Source of the DNA: Plantago major
Taxonomy: Eukaryota > Streptophyta > Magnoliopsida > Lamiales > Plantaginaceae
NCBI GenBank assembly: GCA_026545765.1
Contig: CM048842.1
Coordinates: forward strand, 74,895,827-74,959,826
Reading direction: 5' to 3'
DNA: 64,000 nt
Shown here: positions 1-12,600 of the stretch, piece by piece
How positions within the stretch are numbered: position 1 is the stretch's first letter
Layout: each line of letters starts with the position of its first letter
Notes under the pieces: generated by a model
What the model was told of the DNA's origin: nothing
Database searches by the model: none
The model's input: the letters and a program-made list of their open reading frames with translations, nothing else
Program-made: the position numbers and the translations under genes

Positions 1-1208
1 CATTTATGAGTTCATCGAAGGCTTCAGATTAGTCGCAACATTTCTGAAAGCACTTTCTCTTGCTGAGTCTACTTGTTCAGTAGTTGATAACTCTTTTGCA
101 GCATTGATGAGTTCATCTGCCATTATCAGTTCATCGACAATGCCTGCAGATATCTGAGAATTGACAACCTCTTTGGGTGTGTCTTCTGATTTGCCAGCAG
201 ACTTCTTTCTTGAAGTTCTGGGCTTCTTGGTCGCAACCTTTTCTTCAGATATCTTTTGATTTTCGCTTAGGACCTTTCGAGACCCAAGAACCTTTTTCAT
301 CGATTTGTATACTCATATTTGTAGAGTAAGTTCTTTGGCTATTTCATCGTCTCTCCGAGCTCAATGCCAAGCTTTTCCCAAAGAAGTAGCATATCTTCGC
401 ACCATAACCCATCGTGGCCTTTGGATCAGCTAGTCCTTTGACAATCTTAGGTCCAAGCCTTGAATCTTTTCACGAATTTCATGAAGGCGTAATTTCCCGA
501 TTAAAAGGGTTTTCCAAATTTTGTCTTGTTGATTCAAGAAGAACATCATGATCCATCGTTCTTGGCTTATCCGTCAAGACCTCCTTGTAGACCATCAAAG
601 CATCTGTGAAGAATGCAAGCCAAGATACATCCCAAAGTGAACCAACGATGTCCGGTTCGGATGTCAGCAAGTTTGAACTCAGTGGGTGTATCTGATTTTT
701 CAAGATCACACACGTCACTGTAAAGTTCTTTAACACCTTCAAGGAGTTCATCATCCTTGGTGTTTATTTCAAAATCCTTTCCAAGATTTTAAACCTCAAA
801 CAACTTACAGAAGGTTGTTAAGTCCAGAAGGATTTCCTTTCCTTGGACTGAGGTTTTGATAGACACTATTTCGGTTTTCGATACACAGGAAATAATCCTG
901 GAGTTGTTGTAAAATTCCAACACATCGAGTGATGAAATTCCACTTGGGCGAGCAGATAGAAAACCCTTGATTTGTGCCTTTTCAAGCATGTCAAGAATCA
1001 ATTTTCTGTCAGTTTGGTTTTCTATTGCAACAGTGAGGTATTCCTCAACCATGGCACCACCCCAAATCATTCTGTGACTTGAAGTCCAATGGTCAGGATT
1101 AAAAACTCCTACCGGTCGATTGTTTACAATAACCAACTCTGGTGCTTGCTTTTCAGCAGTACCAGTGGAGGATTGGGATTTCTGTGTTGAAGTGTTCTTG
1201 GAGGCCAT
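1..1208 (-). pseudogene. accessory (env-position) gene of copy A, 5' part, broken and cut by window edge
   Basis: The ATG at 1208 opens a frame of 139 codons matching the N-terminus of the accessory proteins of copies B, C and D (for example the FLSARPSGISSLDVLEFYNN block). It stops at 789-791, where the other copies have a Gln codon, and shifts frame several times between about 780 and 300. The reading resumes at 300-4 with the basic KKPRTSRKK block and the acidic region that follows. This part lies upstream of intron 1 in the other copies. Many differences from copy C fall at CAG/CTG sites. No known function. The position after pol is that of the Sirevirus env-like ORF, but no signal peptide or membrane anchor is seen in this part. 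Confidence 0.75.
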
Positions 1209-1351
1209 CTCTTTATATAGTGTAGGGATTGGAATTGGTGTTTGAAAGAGATTTGATTCAGTGATTCTTTTCAGAAAAACTTAATCTTGATTTGCAGAGA
1301 TTGTAAGATGAAATTTCGGATTAGGCAAAAGTGATTTCATTTGCCAAAATC

Positions 1352-1363
1352 CTATATATATAG
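1352..1363 (-). promoter_or_regulatory. TATA-like element upstream of the accessory gene, copy A
   Basis: A perfect ctatatatatag stands about 145 bp upstream of the accessory-gene ATG (shorter spacing than in B, C and D, which have about 190). The same word is conserved in all four copies, between the pol stop and the accessory ATG. The region 1209-1860 otherwise holds AT-rich spacer without an ORF of note. Confidence 0.45.
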
Positions 1364-1863
1364 CAGTTGAATCTCAACAGACAAATACATACAAATTGAT
1401 TTTGTGTGTACGTATCTGTGATTTGCAAACAGGCGTGAGCAAAAGCTAGTTTGGCATTAAATACTTAGTGGGCCATGTCTGAATTTCAACAGTCCACTAT
1501 TTACTGTGAATTAATTTCCACCGTACAGATCAATCGCTTAACTTCATCGAGGGTCACCATTTCTTTTTCAGCAATGATCACAATCAGCAAGTGTAATTGT
1601 GCCCATTTAATGAATTTTGGCGACTTGCTATCTGAGTCACAATTCTGTATGACCAAGGACACTGTTCGCATCTGAATCTGTCTTATACTTAGGATTTTTC
1701 CAAGTTTTTCATCTAGATAGAAATAATGCGAGTTTCAAGAGAGTAGTTGACTGCAGATAGTTATACTATTCTCTTTTGTGTTCCCCGTTTATAGAGTGAT
1801 TCAGATATCTGAGTTCCCGTCTCAGAGATCTTAAGCTATCTTTTTGCTCTTTAGCCTTTTTGA

Positions 1864-1953
1864 CTTCTGGATACCCGTTCCAGATACCTCTTCTCTGGTT
1901 GCCCGTTCCAGATACCTCTTCTCTGGTTGCCCGTTCCAGATACCTGAACTCTT
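1864..1953 (-). repeat. 28-bp palindromic tandem repeats after pol, copy A
   Basis: About three imperfect units with a core of the type CTGGAACGGGTATCCAG, a short inverted repeat able to form a hairpin. They lie directly after the pol stop. Copies B, C and D have the same array at the same place with different unit numbers. Confidence 0.75.
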
Positions 1954-4900
1954 TTAGTTCATTGGTAGTTCCATTAGTCCAAGACTATGTCTTCAGGCTA
2001 AGAATCTACTTTCTTGTAGTGGCTTAGTGAAGATATCTGCAAGTTGGTCTTCAGTGCCAATCTTGAGTATCTCTATATTTCCCTTTTCAACATGGTCTCT
2101 GATGAAGTGATGTCTAACATCAATGTGCTTTGTTCTGGCATGAAATTTAGGATTCTGTGTAATCGCAATAGCACTTGTGTTGTCACAGAAAATGGGAGTT
2201 TTCTTCTCATCGAGTCCATAGTCTTTAAGTTGTTGTTGTATCCACAGAATTTGTGTTGCACAACAACCAGCAGCAATATATTCAGCCTCTATGGTAGAAG
2301 TTGCAATTGAGTTTTGCTTCTTGCTAAACCATGAGATAAGTCTAGTACCCAGAAACTGACACGTTCCTAAGGTGCTTTTCCTATCAAGCAATGATCCAAA
2401 GATAATCGCATTCGAGTACCCAAATAAACTCAATCCACTTTCTTTAGGATAACACAATCCTACATCTATCGTACTTTACATACCTTAATATTTTCAAAGC
2501 AATGTTGTAGTGTGTTTGCATTGGATTTGTGCGAAATCTAGCACATACTCCAACGCATATTGAATATCGTGTCTACTTGCAAGTGAGGTAAAGTAGTGAA
2601 CCTATCAATTTCCTATACTTATGTTCTTCAACACTCTTGTCTGATTCAGTATAGGTCATTTTGGTTCCAATGCTCATAGGTATCTTAGCATTCTTTTCAG
2701 AAGGCTTAAGATTGAATTTTGTGAGCATATCTTTTGCATACTTTGTTTGACTAATGAATATTCCATCATTGAGTTGCTTGACTTGCAATCCTAGGAAATA
2801 ATTCATTTCTCCCATCATGCTCATCTCAAACTTGCTTTTAATGAGATTTGCAAAGTCATTACAAAGTTGCTTGTCCTTAGATCCAAATATGATGTCATCA
2901 ACATATACTTGAACTAAGAGTAGTTTCCCATCATGATTTAAGGTAAATAAAGTTTTATCAACTTCACCTTTCTTGAAACCATTTTCCAGAAGGTACTTGG
3001 CCAAAGTGTCATACCATGCTCTTGGAGCCTGTTTCAGTCCATACAGAGCTTTCTGTAATTTATAGACCATTCTACTTTCTGAGGAAACTTCAAAGTCCGG
3101 TGGTTGCTCAACATAAACTTCTTCTGCAAGTTCACCGTTTAAGAATGCACTTTTGACATCCATCTGATAAACTTTGAAATTTTTATGAGCTGCAAAGGCT
3201 AGAAAGAGTCTTATTGCATCCAATCTGCAACCGTGCATATGACTCGTCAAAATCTAAGCCTTCACCGAGTAAATCCCTTGGCAACCAATCTTGCTTTGTT
3301 TCTGGTTATTTCACCAGATTCATTCATCTTGTTTCTGAAAACCCATTTAGTTCCAATCACAGATATTCCTTCTATAAATGGAACTAGTTTCCAGACTTTG
3401 TTTCTCTCAAATTGATCCAACTCTTCTTGCATTGCGTAGATCCGCCTTGGTCTCCTAATGCTTCTTCTATATTTTTAGGTTCAATATTCGAGATGAAACA
3501 TCCAAAGAGAGAGTTAGCATTTTCAGATATTGCTCTCCTAGTCCTAACACCCTGATTAATTGGTCCAATTATATCCTTTGTAGGATGATCTTTGATCCAT
3601 CTCATCATAGGTTTAGTGCTAGTAGGATCAATATCCAAGTGATCTGAATGTGAATCACTAAGATTTTGATTTGATACTTTTTCAGTATCTGAGATATCTG
3701 ACATATGGGAAATGTCATTGATATCTGACACTTTTTCAGTGTTAGAGATATCTGAAACATGCATTTCAGCATTCTTATTTTCAGATACCTCTTCATGATG
3801 AAGGTTCTCAGTAACCTGTTCCATTTCTGGAAAACTCATAGGAAATTCCTCATCATGTCTGTGAGTCATCTTGTTGTTACTAGGCTTTTCAAGCTTTTCT
3901 TCGTCAGAGTCATCCTCACTTTTCATAATGATGTTTTTCCTTTCTGAGGATTCTTCTTTAGAATCCCTCAGTAATAATTCTTTGAACCTTTCTGAGAGTT
4001 CATCAATAGGAGGTGTTTTCTTATTTTCTTCATAGAATACAACATGAACTGATTCTTCAATTTTCTTCGTTCTTTTGTTGTAAACTCTGTAGGCTTTGCT
4101 GTTTGTGGAATAGCCAAGAAAAACACCTTCATCTGCCTTTGGTTGAAATGTTCTCAGATAATCTTTCCTATTGTTTAGAACAAAACATCTACAACCAAAT
4201 ACTCTCAGATGTTTGATATTAGGGGGTCTACCAACCAAGATTTCATAGGGGGTCTTGTCATGGTGTTTGTTTATCAAACATCTGTTCTGAGTGTAGCAGG
4301 CTGTGTTTACAGCTTCAACCCAATAAATTTCACTTATTTCAGTGTCGGCTAGCATTGTCCTTGCAGCTTCTTTAAGGGTTCTGTTTTTCCTTTCTTCAAC
4401 ACCATTTTGTTGAGGTGTTCTTACAGAGGAAAGTTGGTGTTGTATACCTTTGCAGGTACAAAACTCCTTTATGTACTGGTTGACAAACTCAAGACATGGT
4501 CTGCTACGATTGCAGATACCTTGTCATTTTTCATGACTTCAAGCTTTTTCAGCAAGTTTGGTATCTCCACCCTGGCATCAAATTTGTGTTTCAGAAAGAC
4601 AACCCAAGTGAATCTTGAGAAGTCATGTACCACAACCAGACCATACTTCTTTCCTGCATAACTAGTTACAGATGATTCAAAAAGATCCATGTGTAAAAGT
4701 TGCAGTGGTCTAACACTAGAGTGTCTGATTTTGGACTTGAAAGAGATTTTAGATTGTTTCCCCATCTGACAGGCAGAACAGATACCATCCTTTCTAAAAG
4801 ATGTTCTGGGAAGACCAACCACTAACTCTTTCTTGGCAAGTCTATTCAGAGTTTTGAAGTTCAAGTGACTCATTCTTTTGTGCCATAACCAGTGCTCTTC

Positions 4901-5312
4901 TGTGTGACCAGATTGACTCACCATGAGACATTCTTCAGTTGTGGCAGATGCCCAATCGGCAACATAAAGATCGCTTTCCACGACCAACTAAGACTGTCTG
5001 CTTTGACTCATTGTCAATTAATTTGCAGTATTTAGCTTTGAATTTTATAGTAAAACCCTTGTCTGCAAACTGGCTCATGCTAAATAGATTATATTTCAAA
5101 TCCTTAACATGTAATACGTCAGTGATTGTTAAAGTTCCCAATTTGACGTTGCCAAATTCCAGAGAGGGATTTAATTCTCCTTCAGCAAATCTGATATCTG
5201 GTCCTGTGTTGCAAGCTTTGTAATCAAACAGATTTGCTTTGTCTCCTGTCATGTGCTTTCCGCATCCACTATCAAATAGCCATTGTGCTTTGGTCCAGGA
5301 GGCATTCTGCAC
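1954..5312 (-). pseudogene. pol: Copia pol of copy A: protease, integrase, RT, RNase H (frameshifted)
   Basis: Domains in order on the minus strand: protease with the DSG motif near 5262-5274; GAG-pre-integrase and the HHCC zinc domain (HWLWHKRMSHLN ... CSACQ) about 4880-4740; integrase core with its first Asp near 4690; the variable acidic linker about 3950-3600; RT with the YVDD motif at 2893-2904; RNase H with EAEYIA, CDNTSA and the terminal ADIFTKPL, ending at a TAA at 1954-1956. The frame breaks near 4935-4987, about 4500 (at the second integrase Asp), about 4360-4400, 3250-3384 and 2457-2573. Where D is intact, the break near 4500 coincides with altered CAG/CTG sites. Protease is in the same frame as Gag, separated by one TAA. 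Confidence 0.9.
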
Positions 5313-5330
5313 ACAACAGGAAACAGGAGA

Positions 5331-7815
5331 TTAGGTTCTCATATCTTTGATGGAACCGTCAGAATTAAAAGTTCTTCCAGTAGGAATCCATTTTTGAATG
5401 AATTTCTTTGAAATATGCCTTTGTCTGACAGGAACGTAAGGAGGAATTCTTTTTGAATGAATGTTGTCATTAGTAAGAATTATTTTCTTCCTTGGTGTGT
5501 TCCTAGCTGCTCCATATGATGCTTTCAGATACCTGTCAGGTTTCTGAGTTTGCTTTTCAGCAAACTTAGCCTTCCTTGCCAGATTTCTTCTAGCTCTGGC
5601 ATTCAGATTTTCAGTGGCTTGATTTAACTTCCACTTCTGATAATTGCTTTGAGCAATTCTAGCTTTCAGCCATCGTTCTTGCTCCTGCTTGTACTCATGA
5701 GCAAGTTGTTTTCCGATGCCTTTGTAGCCAATACCATTTCGAGCACTTGAAGCTATATGAGATCTTTTCTCAGCAGCTTTGCTAGTCTCTGGTTGATCCA
5801 ATTTCTTTTCAGAAAAAGTGATATGGGAGAATTTGCCAACTCCTGCAATTCTACCTTTTTGAGAGACATAGCACTGTGGGTGTTTACACTTTTCAGTGTT
5901 GTGTTTCTTTTCAGAGACGTACCCAACAGTTTTGTTTTTGACTTGTTTTTCCCACAAAGGTTTAGTCGCAACTGCCTTTCCTTTGTCAACAATCTTTGTC
6001 TTTTCACCGATACTATAGATTGCATGGGAACCGTCTTGCTGAGTAATTACAAATGTTCTTTTCTCGTTTCTCTTATTCAGAGTGATAGAACAACTTGTCT
6101 GTGTATTCAGCCCAAGTCCTTTCTTTTCTGAAGGATCTCTTAAGTAAGATTGTACTTCAGTAAGAGTGTCACTAGCCTTGGCATAAGATTGAAAAGATAG
6201 TTCTTTCTTCTTGAGTTCCTTGTTTTCAGAAAGAAGATTTTCATAATTCTTTCGTAACTCAGCCATTGCTTCTTCATGTGACTTTTCAGTCTCAGATATC
6301 TGAGCTTTGAGAGATGCATTTTCAACATCCTTTCTCTCAGATTCTTTAACTAATTGAGAATTTTCCTTTTCAAGAGAATTCTTTTCTTCTTCAAGGTTTT
6401 CGGCTCTAGCTCGGATCATTAGAAATTCTCTTTCATAGATGTCAAGTTCTTTCCTGAGATTTTCTAGATTTTTTATTTCCTCTTCATCACTTTCATAAGT
6501 GTAGCAAGAAGTATGTGTTACCTTATGAGCCATAAGACAGTTTTCTATGTTGGAGATGTCTGGTCCGTCAATTTCAGCAACTCCACACATTTCATTCTTC
6601 TTGAGGCCGAAGTCGATTATATCATGAGTAATTCCACATAATTCTGGTAATGGTAAGGTTGAATCATCTGAATTGTCATCTTCAGAATCTGTCTCAACGT
6701 CTAGAGCATCCAGTTGAATTTGGATTTTCTTTCTTTCTTCAGTTAACAAAGCTTTCTAGCTTCTTCTGAAGATTCTTCTATCTTTCCTGTCGCCTGTCCT
6801 TAGTTTGTTGAGGGCAGGACAATCCTTCTTGAAGTGGCCAGGTTTCTGACAATAGAAACATATATCGTTTCCAATTTCTGCTTCCTCAGTACATGATGCT
6901 TTCTGAGCTGGCTTGTTCAGAGAGCTTTGCATATTTTTGTACTGGTGATAGTTTGAGCCTAGATGCTTTTTCAGCTTCTCTTTGGCTTTTCTTCTCTCAA
7001 TTTCTCAACTGACAAATTTGCTCATTTGCTTTGCAGCAAGAGCATCCTCAGTCTCCTCCTTTCTTTTCTTCTTTTCAGAAGTTCCTTGAGTAACTAGAGC
7101 AACATTCTGCAACTTTTCAGTTGTTTGTTCTCTCTGAGTTGTCTCATAGTCAACGGTAGCAAGATGAGAGAAAAGTTCCACTGGAGTGATATTTGGCATA
7201 CCTTGGTTAAAATAAAAGAATTTAGTATGCTCCCAGTTGTGGTTAAGACTTCTGACAATAGTCTTAATCTTCTCATCGAGAGTATCTATTGCTTTCCCAA
7301 GTGCCATATCACTCATGAGAGTGGTAAACCCGAAATCAAGTTCTTCCAGAGTTTGGTGGGACCTGTTTGAAATTTTGAAATTTCAACTTTAGAACTTCGA
7401 ACTTGTTTTCCTTGGTTTTCTCGCCCGCAGATTTCTTCAATCGGTTGCAACTTTCGCTTTTTTAGCACCACGCTTTTAATCAGTATGTGCTCTAGTGTCG
7501 ATCCGATGATGATGTTACGAGCTTGATCCGACGATTCCTCTTGGCATCTTCCGATGTCCGAGTTCTCTGGCTTTGGTTCGTAAATAACTTGACCATTAGA
7601 TCTTCCACTAGTCGACGATCTGTTTGTGAAGATCCTTCGCTTTGATCTGTCTCTTCCACTGAAACCTCCATGACTTGCTTCGTGGTTGAATGACGATTGG
7701 GCCATTCGCTAGTACTTCGATCCTCTCGTCAGTTATGGCTTCAAGGTGGAGCATCATGTTATTTTTCCATTTCTCGTAGTTCTACGGTTTGAGAACGGTG
7801 CATCACTCGAGACAT
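5331..7815 (-). pseudogene. gag: Copia gag of copy A: capsid region, zinc knuckle, coiled-coil tail
   Basis: The likely start is the ATG at 7815, matching the MSLSDAP start in copy C. The capsid-like part is frameshifted (pieces 7705-7313 and 7316-7005). A CCHC zinc knuckle of pattern C-X2-C-X4-H-X4-C (CFYCQKPGHFKKDC) lies at about 6825-6872. A 472-codon open stretch (6749-5331) follows, with an acidic segment, a Glu/Lys-rich coiled coil (about 6400-6150) and a basic C-terminus. Gag proteins extended by a coiled coil after the knuckle are typical of Sireviruses (family knowledge). It ends in TAA at 5331-5333, and pol continues in the same frame. Confidence 0.85.
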
Positions 7816-7915
7816 ACCGCACTTAACATACAAATTAAATAGTCCTCAAAAGTGGACAAAGTTCCTTCACCTATCTGGGGATCTAGGTTCAGTGCAGAAG
7901 GCTGGTGAACCTCTT

Positions 7916-7927
7916 GCTCTGATACCA
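7916..7927 (-). promoter_or_regulatory. primer-binding site, copy A
   Basis: On the minus strand TGGTATCAGAGC starts two bases after the LTR end. This is the classic complement of the 3' end of plant initiator tRNA-Met and fixes the 5' LTR boundary. Confidence 0.95.
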
Positions 7928-8257
7928 CTTGTTGGTCCAGATAACGGCAAAGTAAAAGAATAGAGGGGGGGGGGGGGGGTGAATAGTCTTTTAAAACTTT
8001 TGTCAATAACAACTATTTCTCAGATATCTGAATAGATAAGTGCAGAAACAGTTAATATGTGTGTGTGTGTTGCTGAAATGTAAATACAGAAAGGTAAATA
8101 ACACAGCAAGTATAGTGGTATCTGGAGGTGGCGTAATCCTCCAACTAATCCACTTCGGTCTGTCAGAGACTTAGAATTCACTAGAACAGATAATTGAGTT
8201 CTCCTTACAATAATCCTATTCTAAGATTCTTAACAATTGGTTCCCAACCAAATGTCC

Positions 8258-8465
8258 CCCCTGAGTTGTTCCCCGGCTTTCACAGCCAAGTACTTCCTAT
8301 ACTCATAAACCTTTGAGTTATTCCCTAGCTTCCCAAGCTAAGTACTTCCTATACTCAATAACGTTGGAGTTATTCCTTAGTTTCCCAAATCAAGTACTTC
8401 CTATACTCCGGTAACCTTGGAGTTATTCCCTGATTTTTCAAACTAAGTACTTCCTGTACTCCACG
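8258..8465 (-). repeat. about 53-bp tandem repeats inside the LTR, copy A
   Basis: Four imperfect units, each with AAGTACTT and GAGTTATTCC-type words. The block recurs at 24215-24425, 55500-55710 and 19715-19905. It lies downstream of the TATA box, in the transcribed part of the LTR. Confidence 0.8.
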
Positions 8466-8857
8466 CCAGTTATGGTGTTGGTTTTTGGTTTGAGTTGTCA
8501 GATGAGTTTCTTAATAACTTTTCAGTTAATCAGATAGCTCTGTGAATCAAGTTACTTAATACACTTTACATCGTATGGTATCTTGTTCGATTTTACTGAC
8601 CCAAGTCTTATGATATCTGTTCAAGAGAATGAATCTCAGATAGTTGATCCTTTAATTCAACTCCTTCACAGATAGCTTTGCTTGTTTAGGATCAGGACAC
8701 TTAGAACTTCTGTGTTACTCAAGATCAAAAGCTTTGGTCGCAACAGAAAGCTTTGTGAGTAAGTAAGTTGCTTTGAGAGAGTAAGACGTTCAGCGTTTGT
8801 ATGCAGTTCAAGGTGTGTCTAAGGTTCTGTGTATGTTCTCAAGCAGTCTAAGTGTTG

Positions 8858-8866
8858 ATATTTATA
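8858..8866 (-). promoter_or_regulatory. TATA box of Copia LTR, copy A
   Basis: CTATAAATA on the minus strand, conserved in all four LTR copies at the same place; the expected U3/R region of the element. Confidence 0.75.
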
Positions 8867-9627
8867 GATGAATTTGAGTGCCGTTTGAATAGTATCCGTT
8901 AGGCTCAAATTCAAACTATCGATATCTGTGCATAGTATCGTATGTGTTTTGTCTTCTTCTCGGTCGCCGTTGCTTTTATACAGACATCTCTGTCCGTGCA
9001 TTAAATGCATTGTACTATACTATTTGTCCTGTAGTGTCAACGGAACTATGCTTTGTATCAGAGACTAGTATTATCTGATTCTTTGCACGTCCTTATCTTC
9101 ATTCTTCAGATACCACTTGTGTTTATTGAAACAACTTTGTTTGCAATATATATTTCTTTTTCAGAAATGTGGTTAAAGCTCAAGGTATCTGAGAATAGAT
9201 ATCTGTGGACACTTTCCTTGTTTTCAGATATGTCTCTTATTTCTCAGATATTTCTTGTGACACAGTTTGTCTGAAACTATTCGTGTCTTTAAGTTATCTG
9301 GCTAAGATATCTGAACAATGATTCAAGAATCTTGCGCTTTTCTTCTTCAAGTTTTCAATGTCGTGAGCTTTACCTTGGATGTCTTCTTCTTGGTCTTCTC
9401 TTCATAAAATAAAAATTACATTTTGAGACCTAACATCCTATACAAGATTAGCTAGACTATCATACTTAGTGGTTTTCCTCTTTTACAATGTTCAAGTGAA
9501 CCAAGAGTACTAATCACCTTTCTGAGACTAAGATAAGTCATCATGTTGTTGATCAAAACTAAACAGATATTCTTTACAAAATATCGAACTAAAATTCCTA
9601 ACAAATTTCTCAACAAATTTCCCAACA

Positions 9628-12600
9628 ATCTATTTAGCATGAGCCAGTTTGCAGACAAGGGTTTTACTATAAAATTCAAAGCAAAATACTGCAAACTAAT
9701 TGACAATGAGTCAAAGCAGACAGTCTTGGTTGCTCGGCGGAAAGCGATCTTTATGTTGCCGATTGGGCATCTGCCACAACTGAAGAATGTCTCATGGTGA
9801 GTCAATCTGGTCACACAGAAGAGCACTGGTTATGGCACAAAAGAATGAGTCACTTGAACTTCAAAACTCTGAACAGACTTGCCAAGAAAGAGTTAGTGGT
9901 TGGCCTTCCCAGAACATCTTTCAGAAAGGATGGTATCTGTTCTTCCTGTCAGATGGGGAAACAATCTAAGATCTCTTTCAAGTCCAAAATCAGACACTCT
10001 AGTGTTAGACCACTGTAACTATTACACATGGATCTTTTTGAATCATCTGTAACTAGTTATGCAGGAAAAGTATGGTCTGGTTGTTGTAGATGACTTCTCA
10101 AGATTCACTTGGGTTGTCTTTCTGAAACACAAATCTGATGCCAGGGTGGAGATACCAAACTTGCTGAAAAAGCTTGAAGTCATGAAAAATGACAAGGTAT
10201 CTGCAATCGTAATGCACCATGGTACCGAGTTTGTCAACCAAAGACATAAAAGAGTTTTCAGACGCAAAGGTATACAACACCAACTTTCCTCTCAGAAGAA
10301 CACCTCAACAAAATGGTGTTGCGTAAAGGAAAACAGAACCCTTAAAGAAGCCGCAAGGACGATACTAGCCGACATCGAAATAAGTGAAATTTATTGGGTC
10401 AAGTCAGAAACACGACTTGCTACACTCGTAATGTATGCTTGATAAACAAACACCATGACAAGACCCCCTATGAAATCTTGGTTGGTAGACCCCCTAATAT
10501 CAAACATCTGAGAGTATTTGGTTGTAAATGTTTTGTTCTAAACAATGGGAAAGATTATCTGAGAACATTTCAACCAAAGGCAGATGAAGGTGTATTTCTT
10601 GGTTATTCCACGAATAGCAAAGCCATGAATTTACAACAAAAGAACAAAGAAAATTGAAGAATCAGTTCATGTTGTATTCTATGAAGGAAGTAAGAAAACA
10701 CCTCCTAATGATGAACTCTCAGAAAGGTTCAAAGAACTATTGCTGAGGGATTCTGAAGAAGAATCCTCAGAAAGGAGAAATATCATTATGGAAAGTGAGG
10801 ATGACTCTGACGTAGAAAAGCTTGATATGCCTAGTAACAACAAGATGACTCACAAACATGATGAAGAATTTCCTATGAAACTTCCAGAAATGGAAACTGA
10901 AGATGTTCATCATGAAGCTATCTCTGGAAACAATCTCTCTGAAAGACATGTTCCATATAGCTCAAACACTGAGCAAGTGTCAAACATTAATTGCCCTTCT
11001 GAGGAGCAAAATGTCTTAGATACTGAAATAGTATCAAATCAAAATCCTAGTGATTCACATTCAAATCATTTGGATATTGATCCTACTAGCACTAAACCTA
11101 TGATGAGATGGATCAAGGATCATCCTGCAAAAGATGTGATTAGACCAATTAATCAAGGTGTTAGGACTAGGAGAGAAATAGCTGAAAATGCTAATTCTCT
11201 CTTTGGATGTTTCATCTCAAATATTGAACCTAAAAATATAGAAGAAGCATTAGGAGACCAAGACTGGATCTCTGCAATACAAGAAGAGTTGGATCAATTT
11301 GAGAGAAACAAAGTCTGGAAACTAGTTCCATTTGTAGAAGGAATATCTGTGATTGGAACTAAATGGGTTTTCAGAAACAAGATGAATGAATCGTGAAATA
11401 ACCGTAAACAAAGCAAGATTGGTTGCCAAGGATTTACCTGCATCAAGGCGTAGATTTTGATGAGTCATATGCACGGTTGCCGATTGGTTGCAATAAGACT
11501 CTTTCTAGCCTTCTGACTCATAAAGATTTTAAAATTTATCAGATGGATGTCAAAAGTGCATTCTTGAACGGTGAACTTGCAGAAGAAGTTTATGTTGAGC
11601 AACCACCGGGCTTTGAAGTTTCCTCAGAAAGTAGAATGGTCTATAAATTACGTAAAGCTCAGATGGATCAAACAGGCTCCAAGAGCATGGTATGACACTT
11701 TGGCCAAGTACCTTCTGGAAAGTGGTTTCAAGAAAGGTAAAGTTGATAAAACTTTATTTACCTTAAATCATGACGGGAAACTACTCTTAGTTCAAGTATA
11801 TGTTGATGACATCATATTTGGATTTAAGGACAAGCAACTTTGTAATGACTTTGCAAATCTCATGAAAAGCAAGTTTGAGATGAGCATGATGGGAGAAATG
11901 AATTATTTTCTAGGATTGCAAGTCAAGCAACTCAATGATGGAATATTCATTAGTCAAACAAAGTATGCAAAAGATATGCTCACAAAATTCAATCTTAAGC
12001 CTTCTGAAAAGAATGCTAAGATACCTATTGTTGATACGGAAATATGTCCAATCCGTCATAAAGGACTTAGGAACGAATCCTAAGGCATCCCAAGTCATCC
12101 AATGGATCCGAGACACTTTGGTCCGAGCCAACGGTCCGATCCGGGCAGACCAACCATGGTCCGACCCACATTGAAAGAAAGGGACGAAGGATTTGGACCT
12201 ACAAGACCCGACCCGGAACCATAGGTCCGACCCACCTTGGTCCGAGCCTCTCTGGGAAAGGAGCATAGTGCTAAGTCAGTACCCTCTCCGACCCAAGGAC
12301 TCCGATCCGGATGTCAACTCGGATCTAGCATGACCATCTCATAAAGAAACCAAGCAAATGGGCACCAAAGAGTGAGATGTCCGAACCCAGGAGCTCCGAA
12401 TCGGAAGAGTTGGACAGGCAGGAGAATTTCCTCAGCTGACAACCAAATATGGTCCGGACCAATCGTCCGGACCCATCTCTCCGAACCTGGGAACTCGGCA
12501 GAACTAGTCACATCCTCAAGAACTCTCCCAATAATAACCAAACTACCCCTAAAGCCCAAGATGGCATGGGCTAAAGCTTCATTGTTGGGCTATGGGCCTC

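Larger units (their letters stand above)
1..9627 (-). mobile_element. Copia retrotransposon copy A (Sirevirus-like), 3' end outside window
   Basis: Read on the minus strand, the order is 5' LTR (9627-7930), PBS, gag with zinc knuckle and coiled coil, protease, integrase, RT, RNase H, a tandem-repeat spacer and the start of the accessory gene, which runs off the left edge. Integrase before RT is the Copia order. The long Gag with a coiled-coil tail, the 1.7-kb LTR and the extra ORF after pol point to the Sirevirus lineage (inference from family knowledge). The 5' LTR abuts copy B at 9627/9628 in mid-polyprotein, so A probably inserted into B. All ORFs are interrupted. Confidence 0.9.
7930..9627 (-). 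repeat. 5' LTR of Copia copy A
   Basis: 1,698 bp, reading TGTTGGGAAATTT ... GGACCAACA on the minus strand, with TG/CA ends. It contains a TATA box (8858-8866), a roughly 53-bp tandem-repeat block (8258-8465), a short GT tract and a run of 15 G at 7965-7979. The same LTR occurs at 23079-24787, 54371-56083 and 19365-20995. Confidence 0.95.

Noticed and set aside
1475-1675. 66-codon plus-strand ORF in the pol-accessory spacer of copy A
   Set aside because: Not open in the corresponding spacers of B, C and D.
7965-7979. G/C homopolymer near the LTR end (15, 13, 7 and 6 bases in different LTRs) as a functional element
   Set aside because: Length differences fit slippage or homopolymer read error; no further support.
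9053-9274. 73-codon plus-strand ORF in the LTR of copy A, and a similar small ORF at 23655-23954
   Set aside because: They lie in LTR sequence, are not conserved as open frames between LTR copies and match no element protein.
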